A program made the position numbers and the translations under genes. 64,000 bases of DNA from Apiospora phragmitis. Lineage: Eukaryota; Ascomycota; Sordariomycetes; Amphisphaeriales; Apiosporaceae. Every line of letters begins with the position of its first letter. Within the stretch, counting starts at the first letter, position 1. The notes beneath the pieces are model-generated. The model saw only the letters and a program-made list of their open reading frames with translations. It did not search any database and had not been told where the DNA came from. Of the stretch, positions 53,321 to 63,396 are shown piece after piece. The stretch lies in the NCBI GenBank assembly GCA_038363925.1, contig JAQQWL010000013.1, positions 310,001 to 374,000 of the forward strand, in the 5' to 3' direction.

Positions 53321-54955
53321 ATGGCGCCGGCAATGCTTCAATCCAGCCTTCCGGCTTGCGGCCGAGCACTTGCACGTTACTCCGCTGCTGCTGCCATCCG
53401 CCCCAACACGATTCGGGCTCATCAAGTCAATGTTTTCCCGGTAACTCCCACAATTCACTCCGCTGTTACCCGGGAGCGTCCCGTATTCCTGCGCCGATTC
53501 AATTCTCTGCGTACTTATGGTACCTCGGCCGACAAGAATAATAAGAACGCTGGTTCTGAGGCAGCAAAGAAGGAGGCAGCATCCGAGGATGCTACAAAGG
53601 TGGATAATGCAGAGGCTACTCCTCAGGCTACGGCTGCTCAGGATACGAGCCCTCCGCCTTACAAGGAGTCTGCCGGTCCGCCCGCATACGATTGGGAAGA
53701 GGACGGCAACTTCGACATTGAGAAGTTTACAGACCTCCCCTATGCCAACTTCGGTGTCAATCAGCACATTGTAATTGAGAGAGAGTTCAAGGAGTGCTTG
53801 CGACAGGTCTTGTGGCAGTTTCGAGCGCCCGTCCGCTATGCCTTTGCCTATGGCTCCGGCGTCTTTCCTCAGTCTAAGAAAGGTAAAGACACTGTAACCG
53901 AGGATCAGATGAAATCCGTTCATCCCAAGGCGCCTTTGCCCGTACAGAAGGCTCAAGGTTGCGAACCGAAGATGATCGACTTCATCTTCGGTGTCACGCA
54001 TACCCAGCACTTCCATTCCTTGAACATGAACCAACACCGTGACCACTATTCGTCACTTGCGTCTCTTGGATCTGGTGCAGTTTCCTTCGTCCAAGATCGC
54101 ATGGGTGCTGGCGTCTACTTCAACACCCACGTCACTGTCGATGGTCTTCTAATCAAGTATGGAGTGGTTTCTCTGGACACGCTGAAGAAAGATCTTCGGG
54201 ATTGGAACACGCTGTACCTGGCCGGTCGCCTCCACAAGCCCGTCAAGATCCTACGTGACGATCCCCAAGTTCGCATGGCCAACCAGACCAATCTCTTGGG
54301 TGCCGTCCGAACTGCTCTGCTTATGTTACCTGAGAAGTTTACTGAGCATGAGTTGTATGCTACCATTGCTGGCATTAGCTATATGGGTGATCCACGCATG
54401 GCGTTCCCGACCGAGAATCCCCGCAAGGTTGCCAACATCGTTGATCACAATATGCAGAACTTCCGCCGCCTGTATGCTCCACTGATTGAGTCACTCCCCA
54501 ACACCGAGTTTGATGACCCTGCCTGCAAGACACTGGATTGGATCAGTATCGAGAAGGATCGCGTCATGCCGATCCGCCAGGACATGAACCCTGTCAAGCG
54601 CGGCAACATGGTACGCCGTCTGCCCAAGGAGTTCCGCTCGAAGCTGTACTTCAAGTATCAGGAGAAGTTCCAGATCCCCCAGCTTGACTTCGACAAGATG
54701 ATGAACGAGTCCACCAACGAGGACACCGGCTCGTTCAAGCGACAGCAGGGCGGCGGCTTCGAGCAACGCATCGCCCAAGGCGACCCTGAGGAGCTCCGTG
54801 CCATCGTCCGAACTGTCATCCGCAACACGATCAAGTGGCCCAGCACCACCCAGAGCCTCAAGGGACCGCTCACAGCCGGCTTCCGCAAGACGTTCCGCTA
54901 CGTCGGCGAGAAGATCGGCAAGTACCGCCAGGGCTCGAAGATGGAGAGAACCTAG
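53321..54955 (+). CDS. TAM41: Mitochondrial CDP-diacylglycerol synthase Tam41
   Basis: Matrix-side inner-membrane enzyme that makes CDP-diacylglycerol for cardiolipin synthesis. Intact single-exon frame of 544 residues. The Arg/Ala-rich start (MAPAMLQSSLPACGRALARY) is a mitochondrial targeting sequence, followed by a Lys/Ala/Glu-rich linker. The nucleotidyltransferase core reads VRYAFAYGSGVFPQ (the GSG motif), then PKMIDFIFGVTHTQHFHSLN with the metal-binding Asp, and LNMNQHRDHYSSL. Later IVDHNMQNFRRLYAPLI and TIKWPSTTQSLKGPLTAG match the family ends. The frame is also open upstream to 53228 with no ATG; MAPAM is the best start. Confidence 0.93.
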   Translation: MAPAMLQSSLPACGRALARYSAAAAIRPNTIRAHQVNVFPVTPTIHSAVTRERPVFLRRFNSLRTYGTSADKNNKNAGSEAAKKEAASEDATKVDNAEATPQATAAQDTSPPPYKESAGPPAYDWEEDGNFDIEKFTDLPYANFGVNQHIVIEREFKECLRQVLWQFRAPVRYAFAYGSGVFPQSKKGKDTVTEDQMKSVHPKAPLPVQKAQGCEPKMIDFIFGVTHTQHFHSLNMNQHRDHYSSLASLGSGAVSFVQDRMGAGVYFNTHVTVDGLLIKYGVVSLDTLKKDLRDWNTLYLAGRLHKPVKILRDDPQVRMANQTNLLGAVRTALLMLPEKFTEHELYATIAGISYMGDPRMAFPTENPRKVANIVDHNMQNFRRLYAPLIESLPNTEFDDPACKTLDWISIEKDRVMPIRQDMNPVKRGNMVRRLPKEFRSKLYFKYQEKFQIPQLDFDKMMNESTNEDTGSFKRQQGGGFEQRIAQGDPEELRAIVRTVIRNTIKWPSTTQSLKGPLTAGFRKTFRYVGEKIGKYRQGSKMERT

Positions 54956-55916
54956 GAGCTTCTCCGCGAGGAAGCATTTTGGACGGGCGTGGTGATCCGG
55001 ATCATCTGGGACGGCATCGTCACGGGCCTCGTGTACCTTAACTTCTTGGTCCTCGTGGCTGCCACCATTGTTGGGTTCCTCGCCCTTTGCATCGGCTTGG
55101 TCCAAACGTTGAAGGGAGAGCTTGGCTTGATGCAGTAAGGGAAAGGGCCAAAATTCTTGCAAATATTGGAAAGCCTGTAAATAATTACTATAATAAAACG
55201 AAACAATGATGAACAAGCAAAAACGATATAATCTTTTTAAGCAATTTAATGTGCTCATTCGTCGTAGAGCTTATTTGAACAAGAAATTTGAGCAAGAAAT
55301 ACAGCCAACCTAACTAGAAGTGTGACCGCGTTTACGAAAACCTGCGGAATTCTCCTGGGAATAGAAATGAACCGACTTCGAAAATACATGCGAGTCTATG
55401 GCGACCGCTAGTAAAGAGGAAGATACTCGTTCGCGATCTTTATATCATTAATTGGGGGTTGATCTGCCTCAGTTCGTCCTCGAGGTTGTCGCGCTAGACA
55501 GCGACTGAACACAACTGCATTTCAATGCCCTGGGGATCCGGGTCGGCCGACTGGCGGCTCTCCAGGGGGATGGTTGCTGCTGGGCGTGATGCGGTCACGA
55601 CCAGTGATAAAACGCATATATCTGAAGGCTTACCCAGGACCAAGGGGACCTCGACCACAGAAGGCACGCCAACAGCAGCGACGACGACGACGATTGATGA
55701 TGACGATGGTATGGAGGAAGCAAAAGGCGCTGGGTTGGGCTTGTTATAGGAACTTGGCTTTCAATGACGATGGAAAAATGAGGTTGGAATCATTAATTCG
55801 AGTATTAATTACAAGATATTTCGCTATCAATTACATCCCGCTTGTAAACGCCCCTTCATGTCATAAATCAAGCATATCGTGCTGCACATCGGTAGCTACC
55901 TAGGCAGTAGGTGACT
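54956..55916. other. Convergent intergenic, about 960 bases
   Basis: Between Tam41 and the Gly-rich gene. A 75-codon forward frame at 55525-55749 is Thr-rich and unrecognised. Nothing else is visible. Confidence 0.5.
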
Positions 55917-56485
55917 CTACCACTTCTTCTTGGCGTAGGTAGCGACACCGTCAATCACCTTATCAGTGAAAGTCTCATCCTCCTGCTTGTTGTTGTTCTT
56001 CTTGTCGTTGCCGCCGCTGAGCATGCCCCCGAGCATGCCGCCAACGCCGCCGCCAGAGCTCTCGTTCTTGCGGCTGTTGTCGTCGTCATAGCTGCTACCG
56101 CCATTGCCGTGGCTGTTGTTATTGTTGTTGTTGCTGCTGCCGTAGCTATCGTTGTTGCCGTAGCTGCTGTTGTAGCCGCCTCCACTGCGGTTGCCGTGAG
56201 AGGACGAGCCAGTGCCATACGAGTCGTTGTCACGTCGGTCGTTGCCGCCGCCATAGGAGCTGGAGTTGCCACCATAGCCGCTGTCCTCGTTGTCCGAGCG
56301 CCGGGAGTTACCGCCGCCGTACGAATCCCGCTCCGGGCCACCCCTCCGTATGAGGAGGATGTGTTGTTTCCGTAGGAGCCACCGTTGCCCGAGGAGCCGT
56401 ACTCGTTGCGGCCAGAAGAGGCGCCGTATTCAGAGCGGCCAGAAGAGCCGTAGGAGGAGTTGTTGTTGTTGTCGTAGGAGTTCAT
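55917..56485 (-). CDS. Low-complexity Gly/Asn/Ser/Tyr protein with conserved-looking tail
   Basis: Single exon, about 189 residues. Starts MNSYDNNNNSSYGSSGRSEY and continues with SYGG/SYGNN-type repeats (SGYGGNSSSYGGGNDRR, NDSYGSSNNNNNNSHG). The tail is different: GGMLGGMLSGGNDKKNNNKQ then EDETFTDKVIDGVATYAKKKW, probably a short amphipathic helix with a basic end. The body has the composition of intrinsically disordered, prion-like proteins. The frame breaks at the + strand CCCC 56341-56344; adding one base keeps the Gly/Tyr pattern and gives 190 codons exactly. Reading on in the wrong frame produces an implausible Ala/Thr-rich tail, which supports the correction. Function unknown. Confidence 0.78.
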
Positions 56486-58164
56486 TTTGAATGTGGATTT
56501 GAACTGATGTGTTTATAAGTGATGGGTGGCTCGGGGGAGAGGCGGCGAAGTAGAAGTATTTGTTGATACAGTGATTAGATGATGGTAAGTTTGGATGGTG
56601 ATGCTGAATTAATTGAGATGAGAGGGTGAAGGCGGACATGAAGGCCCTTATATCCTCACGTTCTCATGGTAGTCACTTCTGAACGAGTAGGATGACTTCA
56701 TCAGCAACCCGACCACTTTACACTTGGCTTTACACCAGCCAAGCCCGCATCGCGTCCCAGGCAAGGGGATGTGAAGTCATCGCGCACCCACCTGGATTGA
56801 CTTGTTCTTAGCTGGAGAGAGCCCCTACGGCATCGTATCGCGGAGGTGGATGCTTTGAGATCTGCATTCTGCATGATGGCAGTGAGGCTATACTGCCGTA
56901 GCTAAACTTGGACAGTCGTCAGCTCAGCTGGTCAAAATCAGGGTCTTGCTGCATCCATCCTAGCCAGAGGGGTGGTGACCCAGCTGGCGGTGCTGTGTTG
57001 GCGGGCGATTCCGTCAGTCAGTTTATTCTAAGGTTAGAAGTAATCGGCACGACGGCTAGTTTGCCTACACGTAACCCGGAGACGACCCCGGGCCATCAGT
57101 CCAATGCGAGACTCTGGATGGCAATGCGGGTGGGTAGACGGCGGATGTTACCGAAATCAAGTTTCTGGGTATTGCACGCAGGCACGATTCCAAAGATAGG
57201 TTGACCCACTCATTATCAAGATGGACCAGGGAGTCGGCTATTCAGGTTTCTCGTCTTGTTATCTGGTGTAGGTGATCTTCTGGGATAAGGTGATTCGTGA
57301 AAGCTGTTCCTGGATTCCTTGATACGCCGTTGACCCGCAACTGGGGGTCGTCCCAGGAATGACGTAGTATGCTAGGATAGCTTCAGAAGCTCTAAGGGGT
57401 CCGTCTGAACAAATGTTCGTATGCTACTGCCCCTGGGTTGAAGCATTCATATTGACCAATTGACATTGTCATAATTCTACTTACCTTTCCATGGTGAGAA
57501 TAGGAAACCAGTGGCTCTCTGGAGCTGTGTCGCGATGGTAGATTGCTTCCACTAAAGTCACTTGCGCCAGCGCGGGTAAATAATAAAGGCCCGTACTCCC
57601 CCGCCCCCAGCAAGCGAGAACTGCACACGGGAGCAACCTCAAATGCAGAACACCAACCATCCTCCCCAGCGACTTTCGTCGGCTTGTCGTTCTTAATATG
57701 TGTCATTCCTTGACATTCAGATCTCGTTAACAGCCAACCTATATACGATATGGTCTACAGACATCCAATTGAAACGAAAAGCTTTGTAGGACGCTCACCA
57801 TGTTGGTTATTTCTACCCGAGTTAAGGTATTAGAGAAGACTCGAAGCACCGCCGTCAATTGGCTCTAGGCGCATTCACTAAACCAAACTTTCCCACCACG
57901 ATTCCCCTGAGGCTGATCAGTCGATTCTCATAAACGGTGTTGGATATATCGTGAATAATAAGCGACGCAGATTTACATGTGACAGAGCTTCTGCCGGATA
58001 TCCGTAGGAATCATGCATCTCCGGGGAGATTCGTATGACGTCATGAAGCCGTTTCTGCGTTGCCTTGGGAACTCTTGAGTACAAATTTGAAATTCTCACC
58101 CTTCGAGCCTGAGTCGTCTCGAGCCAAACCCATTCGTTTCCTAAGATCACATTCGTTGAGCAAC
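56486..58164. other. Intergenic, 1.7 kb
   Basis: Divergent upstream region of the Gly-rich gene and the caleosin. Only short open frames (for example 57392-57706 minus) without recognisable content. Confidence 0.55.
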
Positions 58165-59182
58165 ATGGAGAGCATAATGGAAACGTACGCCGACGCGGTG
58201 AAGTTGGAGCCGTCCGAGGCAGAAGACTTGCACGCGAAGCAACCAAAGTACGCAATCACCAACGGCGTCGCTCCGCCCGTTGTCGGCTCCATCCCTGAAG
58301 TGCTCGTCACGGTGCAACGGAAACCGTTCTTGCAGCCAGAGGACGACGAGCGACTACCGCACACAGGTTAGTATACACCCAACTTAGCTGGGAGAGAGAA
58401 AAAGCATGACAACTGCTAACATTGCATCTTACTCAGGGACTGCGCGCGCCAACCTCGCAGCAACCTATGAGAAACCGCCGGGACCACCGAGGGCGGATGG
58501 TCCGAGAAGCATCGTGACAAGACTGTGCTTCAGCAACACTGCGAGTTCTTTGACTCCGTACGTAGACACCATTTACACGTACTTCCACACCTCTAATTAA
58601 CACACGCGAAACCCCATCAGGACCGCGATGGTGTCATTTGGCCCCTTGACACGTTCCGCGGTTTCCGCGCCGTCGGATTTGGATATATCCTGTCCCTACT
58701 GTCGGTCTTCATCATCCACGGCAATTTCTCGTACCCGACGGGCGGCAGCTGGTTCCCGGATCCCTTCTTCCGCATCTATCTCGAGCGCATCCACAAGGAC
58801 AAGCACGGCAGCGACACGCAGACCTACGACGCTGAGGGCCGCTTCGTGCCGCAGAAGTTCGAGGACATCTTCGCCAAGTACGCCGAGGGGCGCGACTACC
58901 TGACGATCTCGGATATCGCCAATGTGCTGAAGGGCCAGAGGGTCATCATGGACCCCGTCGGTTGGTTCGGCGCTTTCTTCGAATGTAAGGCTGAACCCTG
59001 TTTCTTCATGTCGGTTGACAATGCGATCGATCTGATTATACTGATACTCGAAAGGGCTCGCTACGTATCTGATGCTCTGGCCGGAGGACGGCAAGATCAC
59101 GAAGGAGGATATCCGGCGAGTGTATGATGGCAGTATCTTCCAAGTTATGGCTGACCGACGGGCCAAGAAGAACAAGGATTAA
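58165..59182 (+). CDS. Caleosin (lipid-droplet EF-hand protein)
   Basis: Calcium-binding, heme-dependent peroxygenase-type protein of lipid droplets, about 271 residues. Exons 58165-58366, 58437-58557, 58621-58984 and 59055-59182. The single EF hand is FFDSDRDGVIWPLDTF. A hydrophobic segment follows (GYILSLLSVFIIHG), which inserts into the droplet surface. GSWFPDPFFRIYLERIHKDKHGSD is the conserved proline-containing block, and FAKYAEGRDYLTISDI and LMLWPEDGKITKEDIRRVYDG complete the C-terminal half. The frame breaks at GGG 58480-58482: one more G gives PPGTTEGGWSEKHRDKT and exactly 272 codons. Fungal caleosins take part in sporulation, lipid storage and oxylipin metabolism. Confidence 0.88.
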
Positions 59183-59398
59183 GATTGAAGACGAGAGAAG
59201 CTTGCAATGTGTAACAAGCGAGATTCATATACCGCTTTCATAGAACGGTCTGTTTTAAGCTGCCAATATACGTCCCGCCCAAATGTGCCAGAATGGGATC
59301 ATTCGCCTTGAGCCTAAAACGAATAGCTAGGCCTACACTCTAGGTCCACTGGATATTGTATAATTCACATGAGAGCCTCCATAGTAGTTCACAGGAAT

Positions 59399-60325
59399 CT
59401 AACCAGGCCCGAATGTCTCGCCCCCGCCCTCCAAGTACGCTGTCTCTTCCTCCGTCGTGTCCCGACCAAGCCACTTTTTGCGGTGCGGGTACCTCCCGAA
59501 CCTGCGGATGATCTTCATATGCCGCTCCCCGAAGTCCAGACTGTTGCGCAGCGACCCCGCGGCCGCCTCGTCGCCCGCCTTCTCGGCCTGGGCGATCTTC
59601 CCGCGGATGTAGCCGTCGAACTCCTCGTGGTCGGCCAGGTCCTCCGAGTGCATCAGCGGCATGTACAGCCAGAACCGCTGGACGTCGCTGAAGCCGGGCC
59701 CCTCCAGCACCTGCCGGTCCCGGACGTTCCACGACACCGCGCGCGCGAGCCGGTCGTAGTGCCCGTAGACCAGGCCCTGGTCCTGCCGGTAGACGTTGCG
59801 CGACAGCTGGTCCAGGAGCAGCACGATGGACAGGGCGTTCCTGCCCGCGTCGCCGCCTTCCTCGCCGTACTGCGAGGCGAAGGGGCGCGCCATGTTCGGG
59901 TAGTGGGCGCGATCCGCCTGGACCGTGGTGAACTCGGGCAGCGCCAGCCGGTGGGGGCCGATCGAGTCCAGGGCCTCGGCGCCCGCGGATCGGCACTGCG
60001 CGTCGAAGTCTTGGCTCCCGCCGAACCAGCGCATCGCCATTTCCTTGGTGGGTGCGGCGCTGCCGACGTCTTGGGCGGACAGGCCGCCGAACCACACGTC
60101 GTTGATGGACTTGTAGAGCGAGGCGTTGAACACGCGCGGGTTCAACGCGAATCCGCGTAGCCCCGCCATGTCCGGTGTCTTGTCGTGCGTGTCGGGGTGC
60201 CTGGTGGTGCTGCTGCTGCTGCTACTGATTCCGCGATTGAAAAAGAGCTTGTAAACAGCGATTATGACGATTGGGAGCAAGCCTAGCCAGGCCAGGGTCC
60301 GAGGCCGAGACAGATTGGATGGCAT
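59399..60325 (-). CDS. DUF924 family protein with an N-terminal membrane anchor
   Basis: Intact 308-residue single-exon frame. It starts MPSNLSRPRTLAWLGLLPIVI, a basic start and hydrophobic helix that could act as signal anchor or mitochondrial signal. The DUF924 block follows from FNASLYKSINDVWFGGLS through WFGGSQDFDAQCR, ALSIVLLLDQLSRNVYR, FWLYMPLMHSEDLADHE and FGERHMKIIRRFGRYPHRKKWLGR, the family's end motif. DUF924 is common in bacteria and fungi; it folds as a helical TPR-like bundle and its function is unknown. Confidence 0.9.
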   Translation of the reverse strand: MPSNLSRPRTLAWLGLLPIVIIAVYKLFFNRGISSSSSSTTRHPDTHDKTPDMAGLRGFALNPRVFNASLYKSINDVWFGGLSAQDVGSAAPTKEMAMRWFGGSQDFDAQCRSAGAEALDSIGPHRLALPEFTTVQADRAHYPNMARPFASQYGEEGGDAGRNALSIVLLLDQLSRNVYRQDQGLVYGHYDRLARAVSWNVRDRQVLEGPGFSDVQRFWLYMPLMHSEDLADHEEFDGYIRGKIAQAEKAGDEAAAGSLRNSLDFGERHMKIIRRFGRYPHRKKWLGRDTTEEETAYLEGGGETFGPG

Positions 60326-61313
60326 CCCTTCTATACAATAGCGTATTGATGCTAGTTTATGCTTAGTAGTGGATCAAAGCCTAATGACTGCACGGGCATT
60401 TCGGAATGCTTCAGCTCTATGGGCACGCCTTTGGTCTAATTGCTGACACTATCTCTACATGTACCTACCTTCTCTTTCTACGAAATGATCAGGATTGGTA
60501 ATCACACCATGCTTTTTTCCTTATTCTTCTTTTTACCATGGACTAGCCGCTTTGGAGCCCAGCCGCCTAGTAGACATGGATCGCTATTAATTCCACCACT
60601 CATAGCCTCAGCCACCAATCACAGATCCCACGATCTTCATCGTCTCGAGACATCAGACAGCGCGATTCAACCCGCTGGCTATATATGTATTGGCCGGATC
60701 ATGCTATAAAGTCAGAACGGTTCTGGAAGTATCGGGTTGCCTCTAATCCAATAACACGCATGGGTAATACTCGCATGAGCAGCATCTCAGGTTCCAAACA
60801 GAAACAGGCACACGGCAGTGATTCTTTGCTCTTCTGCATCGGATTCCCCGCTACCTTTGACTGGATAAAGGCTCTTCGGATGGCATTCAGAAACAGCTAG
60901 CATTCTGAAGTGCGAACCCAAGAGCCATGTGGAACATACAAAGATTTCCTTTCACGATTGTCCCGGCCATGTCCAACAAAGAGCAAAGCCAGACATCGGA
61001 CAATGGCACAACACATCCCTGTTGCTCATAAAACCCGAGCAGGGCCCATGACCAGAAACAAAGTCATTGATTGATTGCATAATACCGTCACAAGGAATTG
61101 TCTCCAGTATCAGAGCTGAGTATCACTAGGTCGCTGTTGTGTTTTTGCTGACGTTGTTTCGTTTCAAAGGTTCGCGTTCACGGCATTGACAAAGTATTAA
61201 AAGAGCACGCCTTGGCCGGTTGCTATCATGGCCGTCGCTGTAGCCCATCCGCTTCCATTCGAGTACACACCGCTGCTCAAATCGACCATTCCAAGCGGAA
61301 TTACCACGCCACG
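60326..61313. other. Intergenic, about 990 bases
   Basis: Divergent promoters of the DUF924 gene and the small membrane protein gene. Nothing recognised. Confidence 0.5.
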
Positions 61314-61786
61314 ATGAGCAAGTTGACGATCGTTATTCCCGACCGGCCTCAGTCGAGGGTGCTGCAGGTGCAGCCGCGACTAGAACCGACGTCACCGGCT
61401 GATAATGTAAACACGACGGCAGTCGCCAACGGCGGCGAGAATGAGGACAGCAATACCCGGCGTGACTCGGACTCGAGCTCCTGCACTTGCGACGTCCTCA
61501 GTCCCTTCTCGATGCACTGTGAGTATTGCGTGAGAAACGGGCTGGACCACCCGCGCCGCCGTGAGCACGACTGGATGGCCACGATGGAGGAAGGCCGGCT
61601 CTACACCTCCTTTTCCCCGTACCCGAGGAGCGACGGAGCGCGTGGACGCGCTGCCTCGAGAACGAGGAGATGCTGGCCTTCTTTGAGTTCATGATCGTGC
61701 TACAGATGCGGCTGCTGGCGATTGCAGTGCCGACGGCGCTCTTGTTCATGCTGGTGTTCATGTGGTACGGGAACAATGTAGATTAG
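61314..61786 (+). CDS. Small Cys-containing, tail-anchored membrane protein
   Basis: About 157 residues from MSKLTIVIPDRPQSRVLQVQ. A short cysteine-rich patch (CTCDVLSPFSMHCEYCVRNG) with CxC and CxxC pairs could bind a metal. The C-terminus after correction is EERRSAWTRCLENEEMLAFF, then a helix (LLAIAVPTALLFMLVFMWYG) and a five-residue tail, typical of tail-anchored proteins. The frame breaks at CCCC 61615-61618; adding one C moves from a short, unlikely Arg-rich end into the helix-containing frame. The corrected length is 158 codons exactly. No known family. Confidence 0.65.
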
Positions 61787-62162
61787 GTAGACGAAATCGA
61801 CCTAGGTAACCTCTTAGATACGGTTAGTATTAATAGCATATACTTTTCATTTTGACTCATATCAGACCTTGGAGAGTGTTGCGACTTTTCGCCGCGCTGC
61901 TGTAAGGCGTGTATTTGAACGTCATGAATTGGTTATCCATCTGATAAAATGCTGGCCAGGTGCGCTAGATTACAGGGGCTAGCTGTCCAATCGGGGCGCA
62001 GCACGCTGCCCGAACACTGAATGCAACCAGGATCGGCTATGGCATCATAGATTTCAACAAGACAAAGGTGAGTAACTTAATTAAAGCGGGAGAAAACTGT
62101 GATTAGCTAGTCATTCAAGGATACCGTGGAGAAAAAACCCTTTGCTGAATTATACATACTGA
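61787..62162. other. Intergenic, about 380 bases
   Basis: Spacer between two co-directional genes; nothing recognised. Confidence 0.5.
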
Positions 62163-63272
62163 ATGAGCAAAACGACTATGAGTGCCCAAGGCGAGAAACT
62201 GATGTTCAACATTAGCGATCGTGCCAAGCTACGGTCAACGCTGCTGCAAGCCACCGACGAGCCCGTCCTTATCCACCTCAACGCCGACACTACCTGGCTG
62301 GTCTCCCTGCCGTACCCACCCACGGCCACGAAGCCCGCAGACGGGGGTCGCCGCCGCTTCAACATCCTGCTGGACCCGTGGCTGCAGGGCCCGCAGTCGG
62401 ACGTCGCCGCGTGGTTTTCCACCCAGTCCCACCTGGTGGCGCCGAGCGTGCAGACCATCGACGAGCTGAACCTCTTGCTGGCCGAGGCGGAACAAGGAGG
62501 TGCCGACGACAAAGCGAAGACGGGCGATGACGATGGCAAGCAGCCCACGTCGTCGCTCATCGATGTCGTCGCCATTTCGCATGAGTTCACCGACCATTGC
62601 CATGAAGCCACGCTGAAGGAGCTGCCGCGGGAAACGCCCGTCTTCGCGACCGAGAAGGCCGCGGAGCTCGTGCGGTCGTGGAAGCATTTCGACAGCGTGA
62701 CCATGACCCCCGGCTTCTCGTCCGACACGGGGGACTGGCAGAAGACGTTGAGCGTTCCGCCGCTTCCGGACTGGGTTGGGATCGGCCGCGTCATCACGGC
62801 CGGCAATGCGCTCTACTACCACTCGGCCGTCATGATCGCTTTCAAGACCGTCGCGCCGGCGTTGGGCATGAACAAGATGGATGGGGGTGACGCTCGATTC
62901 AACGGCACGGATGCTGCTGTCGTATACTCGCCGCACGGCATCAAGGCCACGGATCTCGCAGCGGTCAAGGCGGCGGGGATCGAGACGCGGGCTCTTCTCC
63001 ATGGTCTCCACGACGTCCGCATCTGGATGACGAAACAGCTGAATTTGGGCGCCCTGAACGGTCTGGAGGCGGTCCGCGCGAGCGGGGCCAAGTACTGGAT
63101 TGCGACTCACGATGAAGAAAAGAAGGGAGGCGGATTTATCGCGCCACTGCTGCGGCGGACGAAGTACACACTCGCGGATGCGGTGCAGAGCGAAACCAAG
63201 AACATGGGCGACAAGGCCCCCGACTATCAATTCGTCGAGCTGGGGTCTGGGGACGCCTTGGTTTTAGCCTGA
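62163..63272 (+). CDS. Metallo-beta-lactamase-fold protein
   Basis: Intact single-exon 369-residue protein. VLIHLNADTTWLVSLPYP and FNILLDPWLQGPQSDVAAWF are the first strands of the fold, with the Asp of LLDPW. The metal motif is VVAISHEFTDHCHEATL. It matches HxHxDH loosely: Phe sits at the second His position (HEFTDHCH), while the DH and the last His are kept. Later come ETPVFATEKAAELVRSW and VVYSPHGIKATD with a candidate His ligand. Two in-frame starts exist; MSAQGEKLMF (62178) is nearly as good as the first. Fungal relatives are unnamed hydrolase-like proteins. Reduced metal binding is possible. Confidence 0.82.
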   Translation: MSKTTMSAQGEKLMFNISDRAKLRSTLLQATDEPVLIHLNADTTWLVSLPYPPTATKPADGGRRRFNILLDPWLQGPQSDVAAWFSTQSHLVAPSVQTIDELNLLLAEAEQGGADDKAKTGDDDGKQPTSSLIDVVAISHEFTDHCHEATLKELPRETPVFATEKAAELVRSWKHFDSVTMTPGFSSDTGDWQKTLSVPPLPDWVGIGRVITAGNALYYHSAVMIAFKTVAPALGMNKMDGGDARFNGTDAAVVYSPHGIKATDLAAVKAAGIETRALLHGLHDVRIWMTKQLNLGALNGLEAVRASGAKYWIATHDEEKKGGGFIAPLLRRTKYTLADAVQSETKNMGDKAPDYQFVELGSGDALVLA

Positions 63273-63396
63273 GATATTGGTATGCCATAAGCTTCGTCAT
63301 AGTTGGAAATACACGATATCCATCCAGTATTTAGTAATATTCAGGCATGCATTCAGTATATGTACATGTCCCCCCTCCCCAACGCTAGGTAGTAGT

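Noticed and set aside
55525..55749. Thr/Asp-rich forward frame
   Set aside because: Short, no domain, lies in the convergent flank of Tam41.
59369..60160. Plus-strand frame opposite the DUF924 gene
   Set aside because: Shadow frame; the minus strand carries the conserved DUF924 blocks.
62235..63230. 331-codon minus-strand frame opposite the MBL-fold gene
   Set aside because: Arg/Val-rich shadow; the plus frame has family motifs.
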